Shown here piece by piece: positions 7,120 to 14,710 of a stretch of 37,637 nt of DNA (positions are counted from its first letter, which is position 1; every line of letters starts with the position of its first letter). The notes beneath the pieces were generated by a model. It saw only the letters and a list, made by a program, of their open reading frames with translations. It ran no database searches and was not told where the DNA came from. The DNA comes from Candidatus Omnitrophota bacterium (GTDB taxonomy: Bacteria > Omnitrophota > Omnitrophia > Omnitrophales > Aquincolibacteriaceae): assembly GCA_003140935.1 (NCBI GenBank), contig PLLJ01000004.1:613-38249 (forward strand). The letters are read 5' to 3'. The position numbers were made by a program, and so were the translations under genes.

Positions 7120-8571
7120 TTATCCCAATGCCGTAAACCCAACGGTTCCCTTGTGTTGTTCTTTATTGAAGAGGCCCTCTTTTTCCATATTGCCACTCCA
7201 GACCAGGTCTTCCATGCCAATCGTGTCCTGTTTCCTAAGCGCGATCTTGCGCAAGGCGTTCAGGACGGCGTTCTTGATGTAGCCACCGGCGAATTCAAAC
7301 CGCTTCGCGAGCGAACGGAAATTCACATCTTCCGCGACTCTTACCGTGGACGGAATATGAGCCTTCCAGATCTCGGCTCGCATATTCTCGTCCGGAAGCT
7401 CGAACTGGACCCTAAGCGAGATCCGCCTTTCCAGAGCCGGATCCAGAAGCGAATCCAGATTCGTCGTAAAGATCGCAATCCCTTCGAACCGTTCAATCTC
7501 CTGGAGCATCACGTTCACGAACCGAATGTCGTGCTCCTGCCCCGCATACATCCGGTTGTAAAGCAGGGAGTCCGCTTCATCCATGCAGATCACTAGGTTG
7601 TTATCCTTCGCGACCTTGAAGATCCGGGCGATTGCCTTATCAGTTTCCCCAACCCACCGACTAAAGATCTTTGGCGTTTCCACGAGGAGTAATTTTGTAC
7701 CCATAAAAGCGGCGATACCTTCGGCGAGCATGCTTTTTCCGGTGCCCGGAGGCCCGTAAAAAAGGAAGTTCATCCCTTTTCCCCTTTTTATAGTCTGACC
7801 GATCCCGAACGTATTCATAGCCGGCTCTTTCAAAGCGGACAGGAAGAACATCACCTTGTCCTTCACGCTTTCTTTCAGAACGACTTCTTCCAGTCTATAT
7901 TCCGGGTTTTTAAGCATCCCGATTTCCTCGCATTCTTTAGATGGGTCCCGGACTTCTTTTTCCTCACCATCCCCGTCGCCAATCTTTTCCCCGCTTATCA
8001 ATCCGCAAAACGACTCAAGGGCTAAGTTATACAATCCTATATTGGCCGTTGCGCTTTTTTCCGTTTTCACAGCTTCAAAGTAAAATAACCTTTTTTCAAA
8101 AAGCGGCGCAGTCTTTCTCAGATATTTGTATTCCCGCATTCTCGCGAACGAAGAATCTTCCAGGTCCATGAGCTCTGAAAGTTCCATCTCTCGGCAAATA
8201 TTCTCTGCCGCATGGAAGAACTCTAGGAATATAAAGAAAAGGAGCACTCTTTTTTCATAAGGCTCTAACTTAAATCTTTCCGTCATGCTCTCAAGCGCGA
8301 ACTTTTTCCCGGAAGACACTTCCCGAGCCACCTCCTTGCCGAAAACCCGTTCCGTTTCTTTGATCTTTCCGTTCACTTCCAAGATCTTACCGGCAAGAGA
8401 CATATCCCCGTTGCTTTGACGGTCTCGGATCATGGTTCGTTTCAGGTAATACAGCTCACCGATCACCGAATACCTGGCCATGTATTCTTCATCGTTCGCA
8501 ATGCTATCAACTTTTCCTTCGCTCTGAATTTCCATCTTTTTTCTTTTGCTCCTCGTAGGGTTCTGTTTCAT
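7120..8571 (-). CDS. AAA+ ATPase of the classic (FtsH/katanin-like) type
   Basis: 483 residues. The N-terminal half (about 25-225) is helical with a LEPYEKRVLLFFIFLEFF segment, a putative substrate or partner domain. The C-terminal AAA+ module has Walker A GPPGTGKS (273-280), Walker B VICMDEAD (327-334), sensor 1 TTN (369-371) and a paired arginine finger LERR (380-383), all intact, so it should hydrolyse ATP as a ring oligomer. There is no protease domain and no transmembrane segment. It heads a leftward operon with a zinc-ribbon protein, a small membrane protein and an exported protein. The ATG at 8571 lacks a good ribosome binding site and lies only a few bases after the predicted transcription start. 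Confidence 0.9.
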   Translation of the reverse strand: MKQNPTRSKRKKMEIQSEGKVDSIANDEEYMARYSVIGELYYLKRTMIRDRQSNGDMSLAGKILEVNGKIKETERVFGKEVAREVSSGKKFALESMTERFKLEPYEKRVLLFFIFLEFFHAAENICREMELSELMDLEDSSFARMREYKYLRKTAPLFEKRLFYFEAVKTEKSATANIGLYNLALESFCGLISGEKIGDGDGEEKEVRDPSKECEEIGMLKNPEYRLEEVVLKESVKDKVMFFLSALKEPAMNTFGIGQTIKRGKGMNFLFYGPPGTGKSMLAEGIAAFMGTKLLLVETPKIFSRWVGETDKAIARIFKVAKDNNLVICMDEADSLLYNRMYAGQEHDIRFVNVMLQEIERFEGIAIFTTNLDSLLDPALERRISLRVQFELPDENMRAEIWKAHIPSTVRVAEDVNFRSLAKRFEFAGGYIKNAVLNALRKIALRKQDTIGMEDLVWSGNMEKEGLFNKEQHKGTVGFTALG

Positions 8572-8583
8572 TTTTCAATCTTA

Positions 8584-8618
8584 ATTGTACCGTAGGCACG
8601 CGACAGCATAATGTCGCG
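8584..8618 (-). promoter_or_regulatory. Palindrome-TACAAT promoter of the AAA operon
   Basis: On the minus strand a palindrome (arms at 8612-8618 and 8599-8605, CGCGACA/TGTCGCG, 6-nt centre) is followed after exactly 9 bp by TACAAT (8589-8584). The ATG at 8571 follows 12 bp later, giving a very short or absent leader. The palindrome occupies the place of a -35 box, which otherwise shows no TTGACA. The same palindrome and spacing occur at 14376-14410 before the DUF2779 operon. Confidence 0.55.
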
Positions 8619-8659
8619 CATATATTGGGCATTAGATTAAAGAGCCTACAGCCCCTAGA

Positions 8660-8692
8660 CGACAAGACCTTGTCGCTATAGCCTGCTATTAT
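8660..8692 (+). promoter_or_regulatory. Related palindrome and -10 box before the SemiSWEET gene
   Basis: CGACAAG (8660-8666) and CTTGTCG (8669-8675) form an inverted repeat. From TGTCGC (8671-8676) it is 10 bp to TATTAT (8687-8692), the same distance as between TGTCGC and TACAAT at the two palindromes on the minus strand. The start codon at 8719 follows 26 bp later. The gap 8572-8718 therefore holds two divergent, similarly built promoter candidates. Confidence 0.4.
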
Positions 8693-8718
8693 TGGGCAGA
8701 GAAAGAGAGGATTACGTT

Positions 8719-8979
8719 ATGGTTACCGAGATCGTTGGCTGGCTAGGAGTCGCATTCGGCGTTTCCGTGAGCATTCCACAATTCATAAAGTCTGTTAGAG
8801 CGAAATCGACAAAGGGCCTAAGCAAACACACCTATCAGCTTCTGTTCGGGGCTATAGCTTGTTACCTGGTTAGGGCTATCGCTGTGAAGGAGGCTGTTTT
8901 TATCGTAAGCAACTCCGTCGGACTGGTTATCACGATGGCTATTCTTTCTCTCTTCAAAAAGTATCCGTCCAGCGACTGA
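8719..8979 (+). CDS. SemiSWEET-family (PQ-loop/MtN3) membrane transporter
   Basis: 86 residues from the ATG at 8719, chosen for AGAGAGG 8 bp upstream. Three membrane helices are visible: IVGWLGVAFGVSVSI, then YQLLFGAIACYLVRAIAV, then VFIVSNSVGLVITMAILSLF. The first carries the PQ motif (SIPQF) and is followed by the typical basic loop KSVRAKSTKGLS. The length fits bacterial SemiSWEETs, which dimerise to make a six-helix sugar channel. The substrate cannot be told. It is one of few rightward genes here, single, and divergent from the AAA operon. Confidence 0.88.
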   Translation: MVTEIVGWLGVAFGVSVSIPQFIKSVRAKSTKGLSKHTYQLLFGAIACYLVRAIAVKEAVFIVSNSVGLVITMAILSLFKKYPSSD

Positions 8980-9026
8980 TCAAGTCTCTTTGGTTAGTTG
9001 GGAACTACATGATGTAGCAGACTTTC

Positions 9027-9521
9027 CTAATAGGTCAAAAGGACCACCCTGATACAGACCCTGTCCTTTCCAATTCGCTTCTGGTCCACGAAAGGCGACT
9101 GTTTAATCTTTTGGATCAGCTCTATTTTCAGGGACGGAAATCGGACTTCAAGACGGTGTTCTTCAAAATCGAGTCGATTTGGATCAAACTCATCGATCCA
9201 CTTTTTAACCTTGGTCAGCTCCTTTTTGAGCCCTTCGTCTTTGTTTCTTCTGCCCTCTATCTCCTTTTTAAGGCGCTCAAGAGCGCGAACATGCTCAATG
9301 AGGCTGGTGCTCGCTTTGTTAAGAACGAGTGACTTGGGAGACCATAGAGCAACCGAATGATAATCCGTAGCTTCGAGGGTACACTGTCCTGATGGGCAGC
9401 TTAAAACCGGGTAGGAATGTTTAAGAAAATCTTTGATGCAGGGATCTTCGAAACTTTCTTTAAAAGCTTTCCAGACTTCTTTTGAGCGTCCGGCAAATGC
9501 CGTAAAACTGTCGTAATCCAT
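9027..9521 (-). CDS. Hypothetical protein
   Basis: 164 residues; GGAGGAG just upstream of the ATG at 9521 supports the start. Not recognised. The N-terminal half includes a CPSGQC pair (42-47) and aromatic residues. The centre (about 72-110) is a charged coiled coil (IEHVRALERLKKEIEGRRNKDEGLKKELTKVKK is the region). The C-terminus is mixed beta (RLEVRFPSLKIELI). No catalytic motif is evident. It is transcribed leftward after the metallo-beta-lactamase gene, 72 bp away. Confidence 0.6.
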   Translation of the reverse strand: MDYDSFTAFAGRSKEVWKAFKESFEDPCIKDFLKHSYPVLSCPSGQCTLEATDYHSVALWSPKSLVLNKASTSLIEHVRALERLKKEIEGRRNKDEGLKKELTKVKKWIDEFDPNRLDFEEHRLEVRFPSLKIELIQKIKQSPFVDQKRIGKDRVCIRVVLLTY

Positions 9522-9593
9522 ATTCTCCTCCTTTTCGAAATTGGGAGGAGCATGTTACTAAACCTCTACGACAGCGTCTGGTCGTTTAAAAGG

Positions 9594-10910
9594 TCAAAGA
9601 GAATAATTTTCCCCGTCCTTAAGGCAGTGAACCTTGTTTCCGAAATGCTCGCGATAATCGTCCGGATACTCGGTATGGATAGGAACGATGGTCTCAGGAT
9701 CCATGGCCGAGGCAAATCGTTTGAGGTCCCCGAGAACCGCGTGGCCACTTGTGTGTAGTTCCTTGAATGCGATGTTATGCCGCTCCAGAAATGCCCGCGT
9801 CTTTTCGAAGGAGGGTTCTAGTGCATACTGGCTCCACATGGAATAAAAAAGGACGGAATCCTTTGGAATCCCCGTTTTTTCGAACTCATGAGTTGTGCTA
9901 TCACGAAACATTACGAAGGCTTTCTTCCCCGCCCGTTGTAATGCACTAGGGCTAATTTCGTAAGGTCGCCATCGTTCGTACCAATTTTTCATGTTATACA
10001 TCGAAAGGCGCTTCATAAAATGATGGGTAAAAAGAACCTTCACGTCCTTAAAACCGTTCGTCGGTATCGGAAGACTCTTGCGTCCGAGCTCATGGAGAAC
10101 ATTTGCTGCGTAAAGATCGAGCACGAAAACCGAATCGGACCTTTTGGCCGCCCGGTAAAAAGTCACGAGACGATCCACATTCTGCCCGGAACAAATAAAA
10201 AGCTTCATTCCCTCATGGGCCCTTGCCTCATTGGCGATCTCAAGCTCAAGCTCATCCTCCGTCCAAGTGTCCTCCTGCTGCCGCCCCATCATGGTTCCTT
10301 CCATCATAAGAACGTTGATTCCGGCAGGAGGATCATTAAGAAGTTTCTCGAATAGAGACTTTTTACGCCCGTGCCCACGGAAATCCCCGGAATAGAAAAC
10401 CTTTTTGCCTTCAGCTTCCACAAGAAAAGCCATAGCGCCATAAGCCGAATGGTCCACCAGGTACGGCGTGACCTTTATATCTCCGATACTCACAGGCTCG
10501 CGGTCCCTCAACAGGACTTTGTCGTCATGCTCCCCAATCCTGTCGCCCTGAAATATCTCCGCTGCCTGAAGCATCTTGTCCGTATCTTCGCCGAGAAAGA
10601 TCCGGATATCTTTGAGGATATATTTGAAAAGACCGTAATGGTCCTGATGGGGATGCGACAAGAAAACCGCATCGACCGGCTTCTCTTTTCCGACGCCCCA
10701 ATAGAGGCCGGAGACCTTGGGCAGAACGCCTTCCCCGATCAGCTGGGGCACGGTCTTCCCAATAAGCGAGAAATTCTTCAGCTTCTTTGCTTTGTCCCGT
10801 GGATCGGAAAGTGGCATGCCGAGATCGATGCTGATCCGGGTTTCGTCCGTTGCTATTTCAACACACGTCCCGCCGATCTCATGTGTGCCGCGATGGATGA
10901 TAAGATTCAT
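9594..10910 (-). CDS. Metallo-beta-lactamase fold hydrolase, RNase J/beta-CASP-like
   Basis: 438 residues from the ATG at 10910, which overlaps the stop of the upstream gene (TAATG), so I reject the earlier in-frame start at 10931. The metal-binding motif HPHQDH is at 86-91, followed by VDHSAYG (about 152-158) and YSGDFRGHG (about 173-181). Near the C-terminus HTSGHA and PIHTEYPDD match the end motifs of RNase J and beta-CASP proteins. At ~440 residues it lacks the C-terminal extension of full RNase J (about 550). It probably cleaves RNA or DNA phosphodiesters with two zinc ions. Coupling to the upstream PD-(D/E)xK-like gene suggests joint action. Confidence 0.85.
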   Translation of the reverse strand: MNLIIHRGTHEIGGTCVEIATDETRISIDLGMPLSDPRDKAKKLKNFSLIGKTVPQLIGEGVLPKVSGLYWGVGKEKPVDAVFLSHPHQDHYGLFKYILKDIRIFLGEDTDKMLQAAEIFQGDRIGEHDDKVLLRDREPVSIGDIKVTPYLVDHSAYGAMAFLVEAEGKKVFYSGDFRGHGRKKSLFEKLLNDPPAGINVLMMEGTMMGRQQEDTWTEDELELEIANEARAHEGMKLFICSGQNVDRLVTFYRAAKRSDSVFVLDLYAANVLHELGRKSLPIPTNGFKDVKVLFTHHFMKRLSMYNMKNWYERWRPYEISPSALQRAGKKAFVMFRDSTTHEFEKTGIPKDSVLFYSMWSQYALEPSFEKTRAFLERHNIAFKELHTSGHAVLGDLKRFASAMDPETIVPIHTEYPDDYREHFGNKVHCLKDGENYSL

Positions 10911-11635
10911 TAATTTCCGACCGCCTCCCATTCATAGGCATCTCCGAGGCAGGGCACGTAATTAGTGGCTTTTGATTTTTGCTGTATAAAATATTCTTTT
11001 GCTGAAATTGGAATGTTGAAAAAATAGGGTTTGCATTCGGGGTACCGCCCGAGAAACTCTCCGAAGCAGCTCATATCCAGAACAGCATTCTTCCATTTGG
11101 CCCAATAAGCATGATCCGCAGCAACGACCAGAAACAACGTTTTCCAATCGTTTGGCCATTTCAAAACCTTAGCGATTGAATTTTCATGAAAAACCAACTC
11201 TTTGCCTTTTGGCTGAGAAGCAAAGACCGCATAGTAAACTAAGAGCTCCAAAGCAGCGAATAGTGGATGGTCACTACTTTTTCCCGCTTTGAGTTCACAT
11301 AGAACGAGACAGCCCTCGCTGTTTCCCACCAAATCAAAGCAGCTTCCTCTCGGTGCTTTGCCTCTGGTGCTTACGGGAACTTCTGCATCACCCCAAAGAA
11401 CTTCACGTTTTAGGTTGGAAACAGGTAGGCAGCTTCGCGATGAAAGATAAACGGCTCGTTGCAACGCTTTTTCTGAACAATCCTTTATATAAAGCCCTAG
11501 TCTCGTAGGGTGTCTCGGCGTCCCTCCTCCGGTTCCGACCAGTTTAAGGGCTTTCTCCAATCTTGCGCTTTGCTCCTTCTTTATGATGCCCTTTTTAAAA
11601 AAAATACTCACTAAATCAGATAACTGTGGCTTCAT
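10910..11635 (-). CDS. PD-(D/E)xK nuclease-like hypothetical protein
   Basis: 241 residues; AAGGA precedes the ATG at 11635. The core CFDLVGNSEGCLVLCELKAG (99-118) reads as the PD-(D/E)xK signature, with D101 and E114-L-K116 as likely metal-binding and catalytic residues on adjacent strands. The region before it (LSSRSCLPVSNLKREVLW) and the helix after it (FAALELLVYYAVF) fit such a fold. I do not recognise a named family. The stop codon overlaps the start of the MBL-fold gene by one base, so both are made together; two nuclease folds in one translationally coupled unit point to nucleic-acid processing or defence. Confidence 0.65.
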   Translation of the reverse strand: MKPQLSDLVSIFFKKGIIKKEQSARLEKALKLVGTGGGTPRHPTRLGLYIKDCSEKALQRAVYLSSRSCLPVSNLKREVLWGDAEVPVSTRGKAPRGSCFDLVGNSEGCLVLCELKAGKSSDHPLFAALELLVYYAVFASQPKGKELVFHENSIAKVLKWPNDWKTLFLVVAADHAYWAKWKNAVLDMSCFGEFLGRYPECKPYFFNIPISAKEYFIQQKSKATNYVPCLGDAYEWEAVGN

Positions 11636-11693
11636 GTCTCATCCTTCTGTTGATTTGATAATTTTGATTCATTTTTACATCTATCCGTTGCTT

Positions 11694-12653
11694 TTATCCC
11701 CACCTCGGCTTGGAGCCTTTGAGATAGTCCTTGAGAAGCCCTGTGATCTTTACATCGAGCTCTTTGGGCTGGATCACGCGGATATCGGGGATCCAGTGAA
11801 TGATGGTCCGGAGCACTTCGTTAAAGTTGGCGCGGGTCTCAAGGACAAGTGAGCCGTCTTTTTTTTCCTTCACGATCCTCTGCTCGGGGAAATAAACCTT
11901 CTTCTTAAAATAATGCGCCGCATCCTTATCGATCTCGAGCACGATCTTCTCCCCCGGTTCGCCGCTGAACCAGATATTCACGCTCCGATCGAGGATTGAC
12001 TTGAGATTGCGCGGCGAATCAAAGTTCTCGTTCAACAGTTCGAGTCCTTTGATCTTTTCGGACCTGAACTTCCAAAACGCTTGCTTCCCTTCGGGCATGG
12101 CGAGCAAATACCAGAAACCTTCGAAGTTGATGAGCTTGACGGGCGAAAGTTTGAAAACCTCCGTCCCTTTCTCCACTTCATAGGTTAGCGATATTTTCTG
12201 GCAATCATCGATCGCTTGCTCAAGTTCCTTCACGAACGGAAAATTCTTCATGTGGGGCTGCGTCGTGGGCATTTTCACGTAGAATGGCGAATCGTCGTCC
12301 CTTGAAAGCAGCTTGTTGGCAAGGCTGTGGAAAGATTCCGAGAAATTCTTGCCTAGGGAATCCGCGATCTCATGGAAAAATGAGATGAGCGACGCCTCTT
12401 CGTTGCTTAGCATGAGCTTCTTGAGCGAGAATCCTTCCATGAACAAATAGACCCCTTTTTCGGCGTTAACTACAGGGAAACCAGACTCGTTCAGGAGCGC
12501 AATATCGCGCTGGATAGTTCGGATATTCACATTGAACTCCTCGCACAGCTCGGAGGACCGGACGCGCCCGTTCCCGTTCAGCTTGTTCAGAATGAACATC
12601 AGCCGCATGATCTTTTTCGCGTAGTCTTTGTTTTGTGTCATAACTTTTCTCAT
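11694..12653 (-). CDS. WYL-domain transcriptional regulator (YafY-type)
   Basis: 319 residues. An N-terminal winged HTH (about 12-65: IMRLMFILNKLNGNG..., FNVNIRTIQRDIALLNESGFPV) is followed by a WYL domain (about 150-235), with YEVEKGTEVFKLSPVKL and FEGFWYLLAMPEG, and a C-terminal WCX-like extension (about 240-315). WYL regulators sense ligands, possibly nucleic acids or nucleotides, and often control defence genes. The ATG at 12653 overlaps the stop of the small membrane protein (ATGA), so it belongs to the DUF2779 operon and probably regulates it, perhaps through the palindrome at 14391-14410. Confidence 0.9.
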   Translation of the reverse strand: MRKVMTQNKDYAKKIMRLMFILNKLNGNGRVRSSELCEEFNVNIRTIQRDIALLNESGFPVVNAEKGVYLFMEGFSLKKLMLSNEEASLISFFHEIADSLGKNFSESFHSLANKLLSRDDDSPFYVKMPTTQPHMKNFPFVKELEQAIDDCQKISLTYEVEKGTEVFKLSPVKLINFEGFWYLLAMPEGKQAFWKFRSEKIKGLELLNENFDSPRNLKSILDRSVNIWFSGEPGEKIVLEIDKDAAHYFKKKVYFPEQRIVKEKKDGSLVLETRANFNEVLRTIIHWIPDIRVIQPKELDVKITGLLKDYLKGSKPRWG

Positions 12654-12844
12654 TGCCCCTTTTCTTTAAGTGCGTCTTCAAGGATGCTGACGCGCATGGT
12701 GAGCGCGCCCTTATCGAACATAAGCCCGCTCATCTGCTTCTTCTGCCGTTGAGTCTTCGCGATCAGGCAGACGATCCAGACGCCCGCCCCGATACCCAGG
12801 CTCGTCCCGATACCTAAAGTGAACCACGAAAATTCTGCCGTCAT
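12650..12844 (-). CDS. Small single-pass membrane protein with coiled tail
   Basis: 64 residues from the ATG at 12844: GGAGG (12851-12855) lies 6 bp before it, whereas the in-frame ATG at 12850 would touch the site. One membrane helix (FTLGIGTSLGIGAGVWIVCLIA) is followed by a basic stop-transfer segment (KTQRQKKQ) and a short amphipathic helix (TMRVSILEDALKEKG). No family assigned. It lies between the DUF2779 nuclease and the WYL regulator with start/stop overlap at the regulator, so it is a regular operon member. Anchoring of the nuclease near the membrane is speculation. Confidence 0.65.
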   Translation of the reverse strand: MTAEFSWFTLGIGTSLGIGAGVWIVCLIAKTQRQKKQMSGLMFDKGALTMRVSILEDALKEKGQ

Positions 12845-12846
12845 GA

Positions 12847-14328
12847 TCATCCTCCGGCTTTTTTCAGTACTTTCAAGACGTCTATCATGGCCTGAGTATC
12901 GAGCTTGCAGTATTCGAGAAGCCCGTCATAGATTGCCCGCTTTTCCTCTTCCGAAACACCCTCTGTAAAGGTCACTCGGCCGTACTCCCGGGTCGCTTGC
13001 CCGCCGTCTGAGATCTCGAGATTCTTATAAGACCCGCCGACAAGCGCCGGGTAAATGGCTTTAATCGAATAGCTGCCCATTTGTTTTGGATCGTAATAAT
13101 CAAACCGACGGAACGGAACCATCAAATCAACAAACCTCGGCTCGATCTCCTGGATCCAGTCGCGGTATTCCGGAAAAGCCTCTGCGGAATCTTTGAGACA
13201 ACCCGATTCAAACTTCATATTGAACGCAAGGATGTCTCCCTTGGAACCAATTAGGGACCGAAGCTTCTTGAGAAACTCGGGCCTTGGGTCTTCTTTTCCC
13301 TCGGCAAGAAATGCGTGATGGACTGGCTTTTTCGACCAATCCTCCAGGATATGCAGCGAGAATTGGAACGGGACTTGCTGAAACGGGCGCGTGTTCTCAT
13401 AAAGCGGGATCGCAGCCTTGATCGTTTCGAAGTCGATGAGATAAAGTGGAAATTCTAGGCTCTTCAGTAGTCCCTTGATAGCCTTGAGATCGATATGGAT
13501 TTTTTTACCGGCATGACACGCCCTGACGATCTGGTGTGTCGCCGAGCTCAACCGCTCAACCGGGACATCCGCCGCTTTGAGGAACCCCTCGTTGATAAAA
13601 CCGAACGCCTTATCCTTCCGGATCCCGCTATAAATAAAAGGGCTGTCTTCAGGGATATGATTCCAGCAGAGGTAATGAAGCGGGCATTCGTAGGGGGCAC
13701 TACACTGCGGGCCGATCTTCACTTCCGGACAGGCTTTTTGGTCCCGTATCCTGATCATACAATCGACATGGACTTCGACCTGTTTGCAAAGCGGTCTGAT
13801 AAGCTTTGTGACATCCTCGATCTTAAAAAGAGCCTTGGCGTCGATCTTGCCAGAGCGGACATAGTCGCCGTCAACCAGGACCAGATGAGCACGGCGGATC
13901 CTGAGACCCGATTTTTCGTAGCAAACAGTCTGAAACGCGATATCGTGCAGGTTGACGTCCTTTGCCTTTCCTGAACTTTTAACCTCAAAAATATCCCACG
14001 AACCGTCCTTATTGGGAAAAAGGACATCCGGCCGCGCAAACAGGTTCTTCACGCGGATCGCTGCTTCAAAAAGAGGCACCCGTTCTGGAAGAAGGTCCTG
14101 CGTGCGCCGAATGATCGCGTCATAATCCGTGACACCTTCAATCTCAATCCCTCCCGGGAAAAGAGTCCGAGCAAGCTCGGTTACCTGATGTCCTTGATCG
14201 AAGAGTGCCTGCATCGCTTCATCAACCAGTGGAAATTCCTCTTTGGCGTTACAGCGCATCCAAAGAAGCTTCGGACACTGGAGCCCTTCAAGATACCTCG
14301 ACTTAGAAAATACCGGATCTTTCGCCAC
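12847..14328 (-). CDS. DUF2779 protein: Cas4-like nuclease fused to DEDD exonuclease
   Basis: 493 residues, GTG start at 14328. The N-terminal half is Cas4-like: C18 in LQCPKLLW, D101 in RPDVLF, E115-V-K117 in DIFEVKSSG, and the cysteines C209, C215 and C221, which together with C18 can hold an iron-sulfur cluster. The C-terminal half (DUF2779) is RNase H-like: LIDFET (297-302) gives the first DxE, AFNMKFE (368-374) and FVDL (399-402) the second and third motifs, and YCKLDTQAM (473-481) the last Asp. So the protein should cut and chew DNA or RNA. It heads a three-gene operon with a membrane peptide and a WYL regulator. Confidence 0.9.
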   Translation of the reverse strand: MAKDPVFSKSRYLEGLQCPKLLWMRCNAKEEFPLVDEAMQALFDQGHQVTELARTLFPGGIEIEGVTDYDAIIRRTQDLLPERVPLFEAAIRVKNLFARPDVLFPNKDGSWDIFEVKSSGKAKDVNLHDIAFQTVCYEKSGLRIRRAHLVLVDGDYVRSGKIDAKALFKIEDVTKLIRPLCKQVEVHVDCMIRIRDQKACPEVKIGPQCSAPYECPLHYLCWNHIPEDSPFIYSGIRKDKAFGFINEGFLKAADVPVERLSSATHQIVRACHAGKKIHIDLKAIKGLLKSLEFPLYLIDFETIKAAIPLYENTRPFQQVPFQFSLHILEDWSKKPVHHAFLAEGKEDPRPEFLKKLRSLIGSKGDILAFNMKFESGCLKDSAEAFPEYRDWIQEIEPRFVDLMVPFRRFDYYDPKQMGSYSIKAIYPALVGGSYKNLEISDGGQATREYGRVTFTEGVSEEEKRAIYDGLLEYCKLDTQAMIDVLKVLKKAGG

Positions 14329-14375
14329 AACCTACCCCCTTCTTCTGAGTGTGAATTCTATACCAAACATGAGGG

Positions 14376-14410
14376 ATTGTAACGAACCATCGCGACAGCA
14401 TTATGTCGCG
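14376..14410 (-). promoter_or_regulatory. Palindrome-TACAAT element before the DUF2779 operon
   Basis: Arms CGCGACA/TGTCGCG at 14391-14397 and 14404-14410 (9 bp each if extended to 14389 and 14412) are followed on the minus strand by 9 bp and TACAAT (14381-14376). Arms, 6-nt centre and spacing match 8584-8618. A second possible -10 box, TAGAAT, lies at 14360-14355, so the exact start is open. The palindrome is also downstream of the small HTH gene ending at 14425 and might end its transcript. Confidence 0.5.
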
Positions 14411-14424
14411 ATAGAAAGTATTTT

Positions 14425-14670
14425 TCAGACACTAAGACGCTGCTTGAAATCGAACGAGAACTGGAACCCCTCCATGAATTGCCAGCCCGAAGAGGTACGG
14501 ACCAAGGGGAAACCTCCTTGCTCGATAAGAGAGATGTCACGCTGAACGGTCCGGATGGTAACGTTAAACTCCCGCGCAAGTGCGGGAGTCGTCACATAGC
14601 CATCCGTCCCAAGATGCCGAATGATTACCACCAGCCGCAGAAACTTTTTGTCGTAGGAGCGATTTTTCAT
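14425..14670 (-). CDS. Stand-alone winged-HTH protein, WYL regulator N-domain only
   Basis: 81 residues. MKNRSYDKKFLRLVVIIRHL, then VTTPALAREFNVTIRTVQRDISLIEQGGFPLV aligns clearly with the first 70 residues of the WYL regulator at 11694-12653 (FNV-IRTIQRDI-LL-E-GFP-V in both), including the following S-G-W/Y-F-MEGF segment. The WYL domain is absent: the frame ends after FKQRLSV. So it is either a truncated paralogue or a true minimal regulator that could compete for the same operator. It ends 13 bp before the palindrome at 14389-14412, and has AGGGG shortly upstream of its ATG. Confidence 0.75.
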   Translation of the reverse strand: MKNRSYDKKFLRLVVIIRHLGTDGYVTTPALAREFNVTIRTVQRDISLIEQGGFPLVRTSSGWQFMEGFQFSFDFKQRLSV

Positions 14671-14710
14671 ACACCCCTATACATCCATACCTCCGGACCG
14701 ATAGCAAGAG

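Noticed and set aside
7015..7596. Long plus-strand reading frame opposite the AAA ATPase gene
   Set aside because: It lies antisense to a protein with intact Walker A/B, has no ribosome binding site or family signature, and its composition reads as the complement of the ATPase codons.
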